A stretch of 64,000 bases of DNA from Mycobacterium szulgai (lineage in GTDB: Bacteria > Actinomycetota > Actinomycetes > Mycobacteriales > Mycobacteriaceae): positions 62,001 to 126,000 of the forward strand of contig NZ_LQPW01000031.1 of assembly GCF_002116635.1 (NCBI RefSeq), written 5' to 3'. This document shows, piece after piece, positions 47,712-56,909 of this stretch. Positions within the stretch are counted from its first letter, which is position 1; each line of letters starts with the position of its first letter. The notes under the pieces were generated by a model. The model was not told the DNA's origin and did no database searches. It worked only from the letters and a program-made list of their open reading frames with translations. Both the position numbers and the translations under genes were made by a program.

Positions 47712-48590
47712 TCAAGAGGCCATCCAGGCCAGTTCGCCGGGCAGTTGTTCGCGCCAGTAATCCACGTCGTGTCCGCCGGGGGAGAAGCTGCCGGCCGGCT
47801 TCTTTTTCAGCTGACTTACGAATTGGCTGCTGGAAAAAAAGAACCGGTCGCCGATGCCGCAGTCGACCCGGATCGGAATCGAGTTCAGTACCGGCAGACC
47901 GAACACGGTGTTGCGATTCCAGTCGTCGACACTGTCGAACGCGCCGGGCGCGGTGCCGATATAGGTCATATAGAGCGCCGGGCTGATCGCGCAGATCCCG
48001 GCGGTACGCGCCGGACCCAGCCGGGCGCCGAGCAGCAGCGCGCCGTATCCGCCCATGGACCAGCCCATGAAACCGACGCGTGAGGTGTCCATGCCCATCG
48101 AGGACAGCATCGGCAGCAGCTCTTCGAGCACCATGGTGCCGGAGTCCTCGCCGTTGGAACGACGGTGCCAGTAGCTGCTTGGGCCGCCGTCGACACCTAC
48201 CACGGCGAACGGCGGTTTGCCCTCGCGGCTCAGTTGGGCCAGCGCGTCCTCGACACCGAGGTCGAGCATCATGTTGGCGTCGCCGTCCTTGCCGTGCAGT
48301 GCGATCACCGGACGCAGCATCTTGGTTTGGCCCGGCGGCATGGCGATGACCCAGTTGGTCTTGATGCCGCCGCGCGCCGCGGAGACGAACGATCCGGTCA
48401 GCTTGGTAGGCAGGGTTTTACCTGCGGTCGGAGGTTCGAACGGGGCGGGGCTTAGCGGTGCCGGCGTCGCGTGTGGCCTGCCCGGGTTCAGCAGCGCGCT
48501 CAGCGCCCACACGCCTGCGGCTCCAACGCTGGCGCCGGCGCCCATCCGGAGCACCTCGCGACGGGTCAGCAGGTCGGCCACGACCGTCAA
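47712..48590 (-). CDS. Tat-exported esterase/lipase (Rv0519c-like)
   Basis: A 292-residue alpha/beta hydrolase. The N-terminus has a twin-arginine signal, LTRREVLRMGAG, followed by a hydrophobic stretch to about residue 35, so it is likely exported folded. The nucleophile elbow is MGWSMGGYGALLL; an aspartate in VDCGIGDRFFF and the histidine in SPGGHDVDYW complete the triad. The pattern resembles the esterase D / mycolyltransferase-like group. It is upstream of the OafA-type gene by two bases, so the two form an operon. Confidence 0.88.
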   Translation of the reverse strand: MTVVADLLTRREVLRMGAGASVGAAGVWALSALLNPGRPHATPAPLSPAPFEPPTAGKTLPTKLTGSFVSAARGGIKTNWVIAMPPGQTKMLRPVIALHGKDGDANMMLDLGVEDALAQLSREGKPPFAVVGVDGGPSSYWHRRSNGEDSGTMVLEELLPMLSSMGMDTSRVGFMGWSMGGYGALLLGARLGPARTAGICAISPALYMTYIGTAPGAFDSVDDWNRNTVFGLPVLNSIPIRVDCGIGDRFFFSSSQFVSQLKKKPAGSFSPGGHDVDYWREQLPGELAWMAS

Positions 48591-48781
48591 TCATGCCGCG
48601 CCGATGGGTGTTTGACGCCCCTGCCACGCCGTATCGCAAGGCACTCGTGATGACGGCGTGATGCGGATCAGTTTCCGAATACTTGCGTTTAGTAGACGCT
48701 TGTGTTCCTTGGATGGCCGAGTTAGGCTCGTCTCTTAGTGAACAAATACGTCTATTACCAAGGCAAGGGAGCGGGACGATC

Positions 48782-49528
48782 ATGACTATCGACGCGAGTG
48801 TGAATGGTTTCGAGCCGTTGTACGGCGACGCGACGGCCGCCGACGGGCTCATCCCCTGGGACATCGGGGGGCCGCAGCCGGTCGTGCAGCAACTGGTGGC
48901 CTACGGCGCGATCCGCGGCGAGGTGCTCGACCCTGGGACGGGCCCGGGGTACCACGCGATTCACTATGCGGCGCACGGATATTCGGCAACCGGCATCGAC
49001 GGTTCGCCGTCGGCGATCGAGCGGGCTAAGCGCAATGCCGAGCGGGCCGGTGTCCAGGTCGACTTTCAGGTGGCCGACGCCACCAGGCTGGACGGGTTCG
49101 AAGGCCGGTTCGACACCGTAGTGGACAGCGCGTTCTACCACGTGTTCCTGGACGACGAAGCCATCCAGACGCGGTATGCACAGGCACTGCACCGCGCCAC
49201 CAAGCCCGGGGCCCGGCTGTACATGTTCGAGTTCGGCCGGCACAACGTCAACGGCATCCAGTGGCCAGGTATCCCGGCCGACAACTTCGAGCGGGTGCTC
49301 GGGGGGAGCGGCTGGCGGGTGGACTACCTGGGCACCACCACCTATCTAGCTCGCTTCCTGCCCGAGACGTTAGAAGCCATGAACAAGGTGGTCGTCTCCG
49401 GCGACCAGAATGAGGTGTCGACGCGGATGCAGCCGATGTTCGAGCAGCTCGAGACCATCGGCCCGCTGCTGCAAGACCATCGGGTCCATCTGCCGGTGTG
49501 GGCCGTGGTAGCCACGCGTCTGGACTGA
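48782..49528 (+). CDS. Class I SAM-dependent methyltransferase, intact (Rv0520-Rv0521-like)
   Basis: A 248-residue methyltransferase with SAM motif I at GEVLDPGTGPGYHAIHYA, acidic loop ATGIDGSPSAIERAK, and VDFQVADATRL then FDTVVDSAFYHVF. The substrate is unknown. In M. tuberculosis the same gene is annotated as two fragments, Rv0520 and Rv0521; here one frame covers it all. The ATG at 48782 follows a purine-rich AAGGGAGCGGGA ribosome site. A strong terminator follows the stop. Confidence 0.87.
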   Translation: MTIDASVNGFEPLYGDATAADGLIPWDIGGPQPVVQQLVAYGAIRGEVLDPGTGPGYHAIHYAAHGYSATGIDGSPSAIERAKRNAERAGVQVDFQVADATRLDGFEGRFDTVVDSAFYHVFLDDEAIQTRYAQALHRATKPGARLYMFEFGRHNVNGIQWPGIPADNFERVLGGSGWRVDYLGTTTYLARFLPETLEAMNKVVVSGDQNEVSTRMQPMFEQLETIGPLLQDHRVHLPVWAVVATRLD

Positions 49529-49534
49529 CGGCTT

Positions 49535-49561
49535 GGCGGGGCGCCCCAGTGGTGCCCCGCC
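49535..49561 (+). terminator. Hairpin terminator after the methyltransferase gene
   Basis: The arms GGCGGGGCGCC and GGTGCCCCGCC pair over 11 positions with one G-U pair and a five-base loop (CCAGT). It starts six bases after the methyltransferase stop and ends 24 bases before the permease start, so it may also attenuate read-through into the permease gene. Confidence 0.75.
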
Positions 49562-49585
49562 CGCCGATGTGCTCTCGTTAGCGGC

Positions 49586-50944
49586 ATGAGCGGCACTACG
49601 CAGCTGCGCCAAGGACTGTCTCAACGGCAGCTGAACATGATCGCCATCGGCGGGGTGATCGGTGCCGGGCTTTTCGTCGGGTCCGGAGTGGTGATCCACA
49701 AGGCCGGGCCCGCAGCGTTTCTCACCTACGCGCTCTGCGGGCTGCTGATCATCCTGGTGATGCGGATGCTCGGCGAAATGGCCGCCGCCAACCCCTCGAC
49801 CGGATCGTTCGCCGACTATGCGGCCAAGGCCCTCGGCGGGTGGGCGGGGTTCTCGGTCGGCTGGCTCTACTGGTACTTCTGGGTGATCGTGGTGGGTTTC
49901 GAGGCCGTCGCCGGCGGCAAGGTGCTCAACTACTGGTTCCCCGCGCCGCTATGGCTCTTGTCGCTGTGCCTGATGCTGCTGATGACCGGGACGAACCTGT
50001 TCTCGGTGTCCTCCTTCGGCGAATTCGAATTCTGGTTCGCCGGGATCAAAGTCGCGGCCATCGTGGTCTTCCTTGGCGTGGGCGGGCTTTTCGTGTTCGG
50101 CTTGCTGCCGGGCCGCCACCTGGATTTCGGGAACATGCATGCCCACGGCGGGTTCTTCCCGAACGGCGTCGCGGCCGTCTTCGCCGCCATCGTGGTGGTG
50201 ATCTTCTCCATGGTGGGTGCCGAAGTCGTCACCATCGCCGCCGCCGAGAGCCGCGATCCCGAACGTGCGATCAAGCGGGCGACGCGGTCGGTGGTCGCGC
50301 GCATCGTGATCTTCTTCGTCGGTTCGGTGTTCCTGCTCGCAGTGATCATGCCGTGGGATTCAGTGGAACTTGGCGCGTCGCCGTACGTCGCCGCGCTCAA
50401 GCGGATGGGTCTTGCGGGTGCGGACCAGATTATGAATGCGGTGGTGCTCACCGCGGTGCTGTCCTGTTTGAACTCGGGCCTTTACACAGCCTCGCGGATG
50501 TTGTTCGTGCTGGCGGCGCGAGGCGAGGCGCCGGCCAAGCTGGTCGAACTGAGCCGGCGCGGCGTGCCGTGGTTGGCCATCTTGTCGTCGTCGGCGGTCG
50601 GCTTCGGTTGCGTCCTGATGGCCTGGCTGGCCCCCAAAACCGTGTTTCTCTTTCTGCTCAACTCCTCGGGTGCTGTGGTGCTGTTCGTCTACCTGTTGAT
50701 CGCGCTGTCACAGATCGTGCTGCGCCGGCGGACCCCGGTAGAGCGGCTGCGGATAAAGATGTGGTTCTTCCCGGTGCTGTCGATCCTGACCGTGGCCGGA
50801 ATCGTCGCCGTACTGGTGCAAATGGCCTTTGACCGGTCGGCCCACACCCAGTTGTGGCTGAGCCTGTTGTCCTGGGCGGTGGTGATCATGTTGTACTTCG
50901 CGACCACGCGGTGGCGCGAGCGTGCCACCGCAGCGAAGCAATAG
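49586..50944 (+). CDS. gabP: Amino-acid permease GabP-like (APC family)
   Basis: A 452-residue transporter with 12 hydrophobic segments of the amino acid-polyamine-organocation family. The N-terminal helix break is LNMIAIGGVIGAGLFVGSG, and GEMAAANPSTGSFADYAAKALGG is the conserved loop after helix 2-3. The segment GAEVVTIAAAESRDPERAI is typical of the GabP/AnsP subgroup. In M. tuberculosis this is Rv0522, annotated GabP for gamma-aminobutyrate; the substrate is not certain. The start is the ATG at 49586. Confidence 0.9.
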   Translation: MSGTTQLRQGLSQRQLNMIAIGGVIGAGLFVGSGVVIHKAGPAAFLTYALCGLLIILVMRMLGEMAAANPSTGSFADYAAKALGGWAGFSVGWLYWYFWVIVVGFEAVAGGKVLNYWFPAPLWLLSLCLMLLMTGTNLFSVSSFGEFEFWFAGIKVAAIVVFLGVGGLFVFGLLPGRHLDFGNMHAHGGFFPNGVAAVFAAIVVVIFSMVGAEVVTIAAAESRDPERAIKRATRSVVARIVIFFVGSVFLLAVIMPWDSVELGASPYVAALKRMGLAGADQIMNAVVLTAVLSCLNSGLYTASRMLFVLAARGEAPAKLVELSRRGVPWLAILSSSAVGFGCVLMAWLAPKTVFLFLLNSSGAVVLFVYLLIALSQIVLRRRTPVERLRIKMWFFPVLSILTVAGIVAVLVQMAFDRSAHTQLWLSLLSWAVVIMLYFATTRWRERATAAKQ

Positions 50945-51056
50945 CACCTTTCAGCAAACCCAGCCGCTGCACATCGACCACGTATTTGTCGATCAGCGCC
51001 CCGGTGAGGGGCTGGGCGTAGGCGCTCATCAGCGGCAGCAGGGCCGCGCGGCCCAT

Positions 51057-51974
51057 TCAGGCCCATTGCCGTTCGATCGACTTGACCAAGGCGGTCAGCG
51101 TCGCGTTCACCGGCGCTTCGACACCGACGCGCGCACCCTGGCGCGGGATCGCCCCGTTGATGACGTCGATCTCGCTGACCCGGTGCGCCTCGTGGTCGAG
51201 CAGTGCCGACGGTTTGGCATCGGGCATTGCGGCGCCGAACGTTCGTACATGCGCCACAGGATCGTCTACAGCGACGGCGATGCCGGAGGCCTGCGCCACC
51301 GTCCATGCCTCGGTTGCCGCCGCCCGGCTTACCGGGCCCATGTCCGGGTCGTCCATCACTTGGCCGACGGTCAAATGCGTCAGCGCGCACGGCGCGCTGT
51401 AGGCGACGTTGCAGATCAATTTCTCCCACTGCATGGCCGCGATGTCGGTTACGGCTGCGGCGTCGAACCCGGCATGTGCCCAGACGGCGGCGATAAATTC
51501 GACCGTCTCGTGCGGCAGGGACGCATAGGCGCCGAAGCGCATGGCGCGCATGGCGTTGTGGTGCACGTGGCCGGGCGCGACTTGCGAGGCGCCGAAGCCG
51601 CTGGCAATCCCGACCGCGAGCCGGCCCTCGCCGACGATGCCGGCAACCGTATCCGCCGAGCCCAAGCCGTTTTGAATGGTGAGCACGGAAGTGCGTTCGC
51701 CCAGCATGGAAAGGGCTTGCCGCGCACCGGTTGCCACATCGGCAGCCTTGACGGCCAGCACGATCAAATCCATCGCCTCCGCCGGCGCGGCGATCTCGGC
51801 GCGCAGCGGCACCGTCTGATCGAAGCCGGGGCCGGTGACGTGCAACCCGTGCCGGGCGATCTGCTCGATGCCGGGTCGATAGGTGTCGATGACCAGCACG
51901 TCGTTCCGCGCGGCGGCGAGTCTGGCTGCGTATACCGAACCCATTGCCCCGCAACCGATTACCGCGATCTTCAT
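51057..51974 (-). CDS. Ketopantoate reductase family protein (PanE/ApbA-like)
   Basis: A 305-residue NADP-dependent reductase of the 2-dehydropantoate 2-reductase family: MKIAVIGCGAMGSVYAARLA, then LIVLAVKAADV, LTIQNGLGSADTVA, and a C-terminal domain with CNVAYSAPCALT (a lysine in the family position KLICN). AGGAG lies six bases before the ATG at 51974. With the tartrate-dehydratase-like gene just upstream it may reduce another 2-keto acid rather than ketopantoate. It is an extra gene relative to M. tuberculosis. Confidence 0.85.
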   Translation of the reverse strand: MKIAVIGCGAMGSVYAARLAAARNDVLVIDTYRPGIEQIARHGLHVTGPGFDQTVPLRAEIAAPAEAMDLIVLAVKAADVATGARQALSMLGERTSVLTIQNGLGSADTVAGIVGEGRLAVGIASGFGASQVAPGHVHHNAMRAMRFGAYASLPHETVEFIAAVWAHAGFDAAAVTDIAAMQWEKLICNVAYSAPCALTHLTVGQVMDDPDMGPVSRAAATEAWTVAQASGIAVAVDDPVAHVRTFGAAMPDAKPSALLDHEAHRVSEIDVINGAIPRQGARVGVEAPVNATLTALVKSIERQWA

Positions 51975-51984
51975 GGGTATGCTC

Positions 51985-53139
51985 CTAGGCCATCAATTCA
52001 CTGATCAGCTCGGCCAGCCCGGCCTTCTGCTCGAGCCCGAAGCCAGGTGCGTCGGTCGGCGCGATCCGGCCCCCGCCTATTACGCAGCTCTGGGAATAGC
52101 CGCCAAAGGGTGCGAACACACCGGGATAGGATTCACAGCCGCCCAGGCCCAGAGCCGTCGCGATGTGCAGGTTCACCAGGTGGCCGCCGTGTGGGAAGGC
52201 GAATCGGCGATCAAAACCATGAGCCTCGAGGACCCCAACCATCCGCGCGTATTCGGTTAATCCGTAGCTGAGGCCGGCGTCCATCTGGAAGATGTCACGA
52301 CCGGCTCGCATACCGCCATACCGGATCAGGTTGGTCACATCGGGCACCGAGAACAGGTTTTCGCCGGTGGCGAGTGTGCCGTCGTAGCAGTCAGCCACCG
52401 CGCGGTTCAGCTCGAAATCCAATGGGTCCCCGGGCTCTTCGTACCAGCGCAGGCCGTACGGCGTTACCGCCGCCGCCCACTGAGTTGCGGTGGCGCGGTC
52501 GAACCGGCCGTTTGCATCGACCGCCACTCGCCCGCCGCCGCCCACAACGTCGATGACCGCCTCGATGCGCGCCAGGTCGTCGCCCCGGGCCGCGCCGCCG
52601 ATTTTCATCTTGACCGCCTCATAGCCCAGATCGAGGTATCCGCGCATCTCGTCGCGCAGGGAGTCGATGCCGCGGTCGGGGTAGTAGTAGCCGCCCGCGG
52701 CATATACCGGGACGCTGGGGGTTGGTTGCCGCCCGTAGCGGCGGGCGATCGTCGCGTAGGCGGGTTCGTCGTTGAGTTTGGCGGCCAGGTCCCAGCATGC
52801 GAGTTCCAGGGCGGCGGCGGCCCCGGCCCGGTCGCCGTGCCCGCCCGGCTTCTCGTCGCGCAGGGCGCAGTCCAGGACTGCGGCCGGGTCGATCAGCCCC
52901 GAGTCGTCCAGCAGGGTGTCGGGTGGCGCGGCGAGCACCCGCGGGATCATCCGGTCGCGCAGGATGCCGGTTTGGGCGAACCGGCCGATCGAGTTGAAGG
53001 CCACCCCGGCGACGTGTTTTCCGTTCTGGACGGCGATCAGTGCCACCAAGGAGACGGTGTGGTTGCTGAAGTTGACGACGGCATTGGCCGGGCCGCCATG
53101 TAGCCGAACCGGCCGCTGCAGGATTGCGGTGATCCGCAT
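51985..53139 (-). CDS. Enolase-superfamily dehydratase (D-tartrate dehydratase-like)
   Basis: A 384-residue protein of the mandelate racemase / muconate lactonizing enzyme family. The catalytic KxK is in [10 protein letters not shown]; metal ligands are D in [11 protein letters not shown] in [11 protein letters not shown] and E in LATGENLFS. The HGGH in [13 protein letters not shown] and [12 protein letters not shown] fit the D(-)-tartrate dehydratase group. It would remove water from a hydroxy acid. The ATG at 53139 overlaps the upstream stop as TAATG; a longer frame to 53580 covers the previous gene. It is not present at this place in M. tuberculosis. Confidence 0.85.
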   Translation of the reverse strand: MRITAILQRPVRLHGGPANAVVNFSNHTVSLVALIAVQNGKHVAGVAFNSIGRFAQTGILRDRMIPRVLAAPPDTLLDDSGLIDPAAVLDCALRDEKPGGHGDRAGAAAALELACWDLAAKLNDEPAYATIARRYGRQPTPSVPVYAAGGYYYPDRGIDSLRDEMRGYLDLGYEAVKMKIGGAARGDDLARIEAVIDVVGGGGRVAVDANGRFDRATATQWAAAVTPYGLRWYEEPGDPLDFELNRAVADCYDGTLATGENLFSVPDVTNLIRYGGMRAGRDIFQMDAGLSYGLTEYARMVGVLEAHGFDRRFAFPHGGHLVNLHIATALGLGGCESYPGVFAPFGGYSQSCVIGGGRIAPTDAPGFGLEQKAGLAELISELMA

Positions 53140-53531
53140 TACGCCTTGGTGAGCAATACTGCCTGCTCGAAGGGCAGCCTCGCGAAGATCGGCCGCAACC
53201 CGCGGGCCACGTGCGTTGCCGCTTCGCCCTTGGTCATCACTTGCGGGTCGGTGACGCCGAAGGTTTTGCCGTAGCGCTGCATCCGGCCGCCACCGGCCGC
53301 CGTGAGATTCTTCAGCCAGTCGCGGTTCGGGCCGTAGGTCAGCAGGATCGCTACCGCCGGCCGGCCCTCGACCTCGGCCGTGAACACGATCAGCGGCGTG
53401 CGGTACGGCTTGCCAGAGCGGCGCCCGACGTGCAACAGAATGCCGTGCAGGGGGATCCAGCCCGCCCACAGCCGCTGGATGGGGTTGGTGACGTACCGGT
53501 TGAACCGGGCCAGCCATTGCGGCAGCTGCAT
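53139..53531 (-). CDS. F420-type nitroreductase-fold protein (Rv0523c-like)
   Basis: A 130-residue split-barrel protein of the nitroreductase family deazaflavin-dependent oxidoreductases (Ddn-like). The motif [15 protein letters not shown] at about residues 37-51 and [20 protein letters not shown] are typical of F420-binding members. It is expected to use cofactor F420. In this organism it is first in a three-gene unit with the enolase-type dehydratase and the PanE-like reductase, whereas in M. tuberculosis it is alone. Confidence 0.85.
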   Translation of the reverse strand: MQLPQWLARFNRYVTNPIQRLWAGWIPLHGILLHVGRRSGKPYRTPLIVFTAEVEGRPAVAILLTYGPNRDWLKNLTAAGGGRMQRYGKTFGVTDPQVMTKGEAATHVARGLRPIFARLPFEQAVLLTKA

Positions 53532-53588
53532 GCCCCACTTTTACACCCTGTAGTTGAAGAGGCCGCAGCGGCTGGGACACTGGTCGGC

Positions 53589-54908
53589 ATGGGTAGTACT
53601 GACCAGGCGGGCGCCGTGCGGGTCTCGGCGAAGCTGTTCGAGGACGCCTGCACGGTCATTCCCGGCGGGGTGAACTCCCCGGTGCGGGCATTTTCGGCCG
53701 TCGGCGGCATCCCGCGCTTCATTACCGAAGCGCAGGGCTGCCGGCTCACCGATGCCGACGGCAACCGCTACGTGGACCTGGTCTGCTCCTGGGGCCCGAT
53801 GATCCTGGGCCACGCGCACCCGGCCGTCGTCGATGCCGTCGCCAAGGCCGCCGCCAACGGCCTGTCATTCGGCGCGCCGACTCCGGCCGAGACCGAACTG
53901 GCCGCCGAGATCGTCAGCCGGGTGGCGCCCGTGGAGCGAATCCGGCTGGTGAACTCCGGCACCGAGGCCACCATGAGCGCGATACGGCTGGCCCGCGGGT
54001 TCACCGGCCGGCCCAAGATCGTCAAGTTCTCCGGCTGCTACCACGGGCATGTGGACGCGCTGCTCGCCGATGCCGGTTCGGGCGTGGCCACGCTGGGGCT
54101 GCCGTCCTCGCCCGGCGTCACCGGTGCCGTCGCCGCCGACACAATCGTGTTGCCCTACAACGACATTGATGCCGTGCTGCTGACTTTCGACAGGTTCGGC
54201 GAGCAGATCGCCGCGGTGATCACCGAGGCCAGCCCCGGCAATATGGGAGTCGTCCCGCCCGCGCCCGGCTACAACGCGGCGCTGCGCGCCATCACCGCCG
54301 AGCACGGGTCGCTCCTGATCGTCGACGAGGTGATGACGGGCTTTCGGGTCAGCCGAAGTGGTTGGTATGGAATCGATCCCGTGGCCGCGGATCTGTTCAC
54401 CTTCGGCAAGGTGATGAGTGGTGGCCTGCCGGCGGCTGCATTCGGCGGACGGGCCGAGGTGATGGAACGGCTGGCGCCGCTGGGGCCGGTGTATCAAGCC
54501 GGCACGCTGTCGGGCAATCCGGTGGCCATGGCCGCCGGGCTGGCGACACTGCGCGCCGCAGACGACGCGGTGTACTCCGCTTTGGACGCCAACGCCGACC
54601 GGCTGGCCGCTCTGTTCGCCGAGGCGCTCACGAGTGCCGGTGTGCCGCACCAGGTTCCGCGCGCCGGCAATATGCTCAGCGTGTTCTTCGCCGAAGCCCC
54701 CGTCGCCGATTTCGCGGCCGCGCGTGCCAGCGAAACCTGGCGCTACCCAGCGTTCTTTCACGCTTTGCTGGATGCGGGTGTGTACCCGCCGTGCAGCGCC
54801 TTCGAAGCATGGTTCGTCTCGGCGGCACTGGACGACAGCGCGTTCGAGCGGATCGCAGCGGCGTTACCTGCTGCAGCCGCAGCCGCAGCCCGGGAGGAAA
54901 AACCCTGA
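53589..54908 (+). CDS. hemL: Glutamate-1-semialdehyde 2,1-aminomutase
   Basis: PLP-dependent enzyme converting glutamate-1-semialdehyde to 5-aminolevulinate, the product after HemA. Landmarks: [65 protein letters not shown] and the PLP lysine in [13 protein letters not shown]. It has 439 residues from the ATG at 53589. The M. tuberculosis protein has a short insertion near residue 180 (after ATLGL) that is absent here. It overlaps the next gene by TGATG. Confidence 0.95.
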   Translation: MGSTDQAGAVRVSAKLFEDACTVIPGGVNSPVRAFSAVGGIPRFITEAQGCRLTDADGNRYVDLVCSWGPMILGHAHPAVVDAVAKAAANGLSFGAPTPAETELAAEIVSRVAPVERIRLVNSGTEATMSAIRLARGFTGRPKIVKFSGCYHGHVDALLADAGSGVATLGLPSSPGVTGAVAADTIVLPYNDIDAVLLTFDRFGEQIAAVITEASPGNMGVVPPAPGYNAALRAITAEHGSLLIVDEVMTGFRVSRSGWYGIDPVAADLFTFGKVMSGGLPAAAFGGRAEVMERLAPLGPVYQAGTLSGNPVAMAAGLATLRAADDAVYSALDANADRLAALFAEALTSAGVPHQVPRAGNMLSVFFAEAPVADFAAARASETWRYPAFFHALLDAGVYPPCSAFEAWFVSAALDDSAFERIAAALPAAAAAAAREEKP

Positions 54909-55513
54909 TGGCCGAAGAAACCCGCGTCCACGTGGTGCGCCACGGCGAGGTGCACAACCCCACCGGCATCCTGTACGGGCGACTGTCGGGCTTCCGCTTG
55001 TCGGACGCCGGTCAGGCACAGGCGGCGGCCGTCGGCGACTTCCTGGCCGACCGCGACATCGTCGCCGTCATCGCCTCGCCGCTGCAGCGGGCCCAGGAGA
55101 CCGCTGCGCCCATCGCCGCCCGGCACAACCTGCCGGTCGACACCGACCCCTACCTGATCGAATCGGCCAACTTCTTCGAAGGCCGGCGCGTCAGCCCCGG
55201 CGACGGCGCCTGGCGCGACCCACGGGTGTGGTGGCAGCTGCGCAACCCGTTCACCCCGTCCTGGGGCGAGCCCTACAGCCAGATCGCGGAGCGGATGGTG
55301 ACCGCAGTGGAAAAGGCACGGGCCCGGGCCGCCGGCCACGAGGTGGTGTGCGTCAGCCACCAGCTGCCGGTGTGGACGCTGCGGCTGCACCTGACCGGCA
55401 AGCGGCTCTGGCACGACCCGCGCCGGCGTGAGTGCGGCCTGGCCTCGGTGACCTCGTTGGTGTACGACGGCGACCGCCTGATCGACGTGGTCTATTCGCA
55501 GCCGGCGCCTTAG
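54908..55513 (+). CDS. Histidine phosphatase superfamily protein (Rv0525-like)
   Basis: A 201-residue member of the phosphoglycerate mutase-like superfamily: catalytic VHVVRHGEVHNP at residues 7-18, ASPLQRAQETAAPIA, and the second histidine in VVCVSHQLPVW. Substrate unknown; small members include phosphatases for many metabolites. It sits between hemL and the cytochrome c genes in one tightly packed run and is probably co-transcribed with both. Confidence 0.88.
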   Translation: MAEETRVHVVRHGEVHNPTGILYGRLSGFRLSDAGQAQAAAVGDFLADRDIVAVIASPLQRAQETAAPIAARHNLPVDTDPYLIESANFFEGRRVSPGDGAWRDPRVWWQLRNPFTPSWGEPYSQIAERMVTAVEKARARAAGHEVVCVSHQLPVWTLRLHLTGKRLWHDPRRRECGLASVTSLVYDGDRLIDVVYSQPAP

Positions 55514-55515
55514 CC

Positions 55516-56130
55516 ATGCGCCGACTCCTGATCGCGGCGGTACTGCTGGCAGGGTTGCTCGCGGGCTGCTCCGGGCGCGACGCCGTGGCCCAAGGTGGCA
55601 CCTTCGAGTTCGTCTCGCCCGGCGGTAAGACCGACATCTTCTACGATCCACCGGCCAGCCGCGGCCACCCCGGCCCCCTCTCCGGGCCGAGCCTGACCGA
55701 CCCGGCGCGCACGGTGTCGCTGGACGACTTTGCTGGCCGGGTTGTCGTCATCAATGTGTGGGGGCAGTGGTGCGGGCCGTGCCGTGCCGAAATCACCCAG
55801 CTGCAGCGGGTGTATGACGCCACCCGTGATTCCGGGGTCTCGTTTCTGGGAATCGACGTCCGCGACAACAGCCGCGACGCGGCCCAGGACTTCGTCAACG
55901 ACCGCCATGTCACGTTCCCGTCGATCTATGACCCGGCCATGCGCACACTGATCGCGTTCGGCGGCAAGTATCCGACCACCGTCATTCCGTCCACGCTGGT
56001 GCTCGACCGCCAGCACCGGGTCGCGGCGATATTTCTGCGTGAGTTGCTGGCCGAGGATCTACAGCCGGTTGTGCAGCGGGTGGCCGCAGAGGGTTCGGGC
56101 GCGGCACCGACGCCGCAGGGACGGCAATGA
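55516..56130 (+). CDS. Membrane-anchored thioredoxin-like lipoprotein (Rv0526, CcsX/ResA-like)
   Basis: A 204-residue extracytoplasmic thiol-disulfide protein. A lipoprotein signal ends in LLAGCSG, with the lipidated cysteine near residue 18. The thioredoxin motif is WGQWCGPCRAEI, and the cis-proline is in YPTTVIPSTLVLD. It likely reduces apocytochrome c haem-binding cysteines, fed electrons by CcdA, whose gene overlaps its stop by ATGA. Confidence 0.9.
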   Translation: MRRLLIAAVLLAGLLAGCSGRDAVAQGGTFEFVSPGGKTDIFYDPPASRGHPGPLSGPSLTDPARTVSLDDFAGRVVVINVWGQWCGPCRAEITQLQRVYDATRDSGVSFLGIDVRDNSRDAAQDFVNDRHVTFPSIYDPAMRTLIAFGGKYPTTVIPSTLVLDRQHRVAAIFLRELLAEDLQPVVQRVAAEGSGAAPTPQGRQ

Positions 56131-56909
56131 CGGGCTTCGCCCAGATCGCAGCCGCGGGACCATTGCTGGCGGCGATCGGGGTGTGCCTGCTGGCCGGGAT
56201 GGTGTCGTTCGCCTCGCCCTGCGTGGTGCCGCTGGTGCCGGGCTACCTGTCGTATCTGGCCTCCATCGTGGGAGTGGTTGGGGACGAGGAGCACTCGGGC
56301 GCCGTTAAAGCCCCGCCGGCCGCGCGATGGCGGGTCGCCGGATCGGCGGTGCTGTTCGTGGCCGGGTTCACCGCGGTGTTCGTCCTGGGCACCGTGGTCG
56401 TTCTGGGCATGACCACCACGTTGATCACCAACCAGGTGCTATTGCAGCGGATTGGGGGAGTGCTGACCATCGCCATGGGCCTGGTGTTCGTCGGCCTTGT
56501 GCCGGCGTTGCAACGTCAGGTCCGGTTCAGCCCACGGCAATTGACGACGGTTGCGGGGGCGCCGCTGTTGGGTGCGGTGTTCGCGCTGGGCTGGACGCCG
56601 TGCCTGGGCCCGACGCTGACCGGGGTGATCACCGTGGCCTCGGCCACCGAAGGTGCCAACGTGGCACGCGGAATCGTGCTGGTGGTCGCCTACTGCCTGG
56701 GGCTGGGAATCCCGTTCATCGCGCTGGCGTTCGGTTCGGCGGGTGCGGTGACGGGTCTGGCCTGGCTGCGACGGCATACCCGGGCGATCCAGGTCTTCGG
56801 CGGTACTTTGCTGATCGTCGTGGGCGTGGCGCTGGTCACCGGGGTGTGGAATGACTTCGTCTCCTGGCTGCGCGACGCGTTCGTCTCCGACGTGAGGCTG
56901 CCGATCTGA
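56127..56909 (+). CDS. ccdA: Cytochrome c biogenesis thiol transporter CcdA
   Basis: A 260-residue integral membrane protein with six or more hydrophobic segments that carries reducing power across the membrane to extracytoplasmic thioredoxins. The family signatures are VSFASPCVVPLVPGYLSYL at about residues 28-46 and GWTPCLGPTLTGVI, each with the essential cysteine. It overlaps the ResA-like gene and resB, one translationally coupled unit. Confidence 0.92.
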   Translation: MTGFAQIAAAGPLLAAIGVCLLAGMVSFASPCVVPLVPGYLSYLASIVGVVGDEEHSGAVKAPPAARWRVAGSAVLFVAGFTAVFVLGTVVVLGMTTTLITNQVLLQRIGGVLTIAMGLVFVGLVPALQRQVRFSPRQLTTVAGAPLLGAVFALGWTPCLGPTLTGVITVASATEGANVARGIVLVVAYCLGLGIPFIALAFGSAGAVTGLAWLRRHTRAIQVFGGTLLIVVGVALVTGVWNDFVSWLRDAFVSDVRLPI

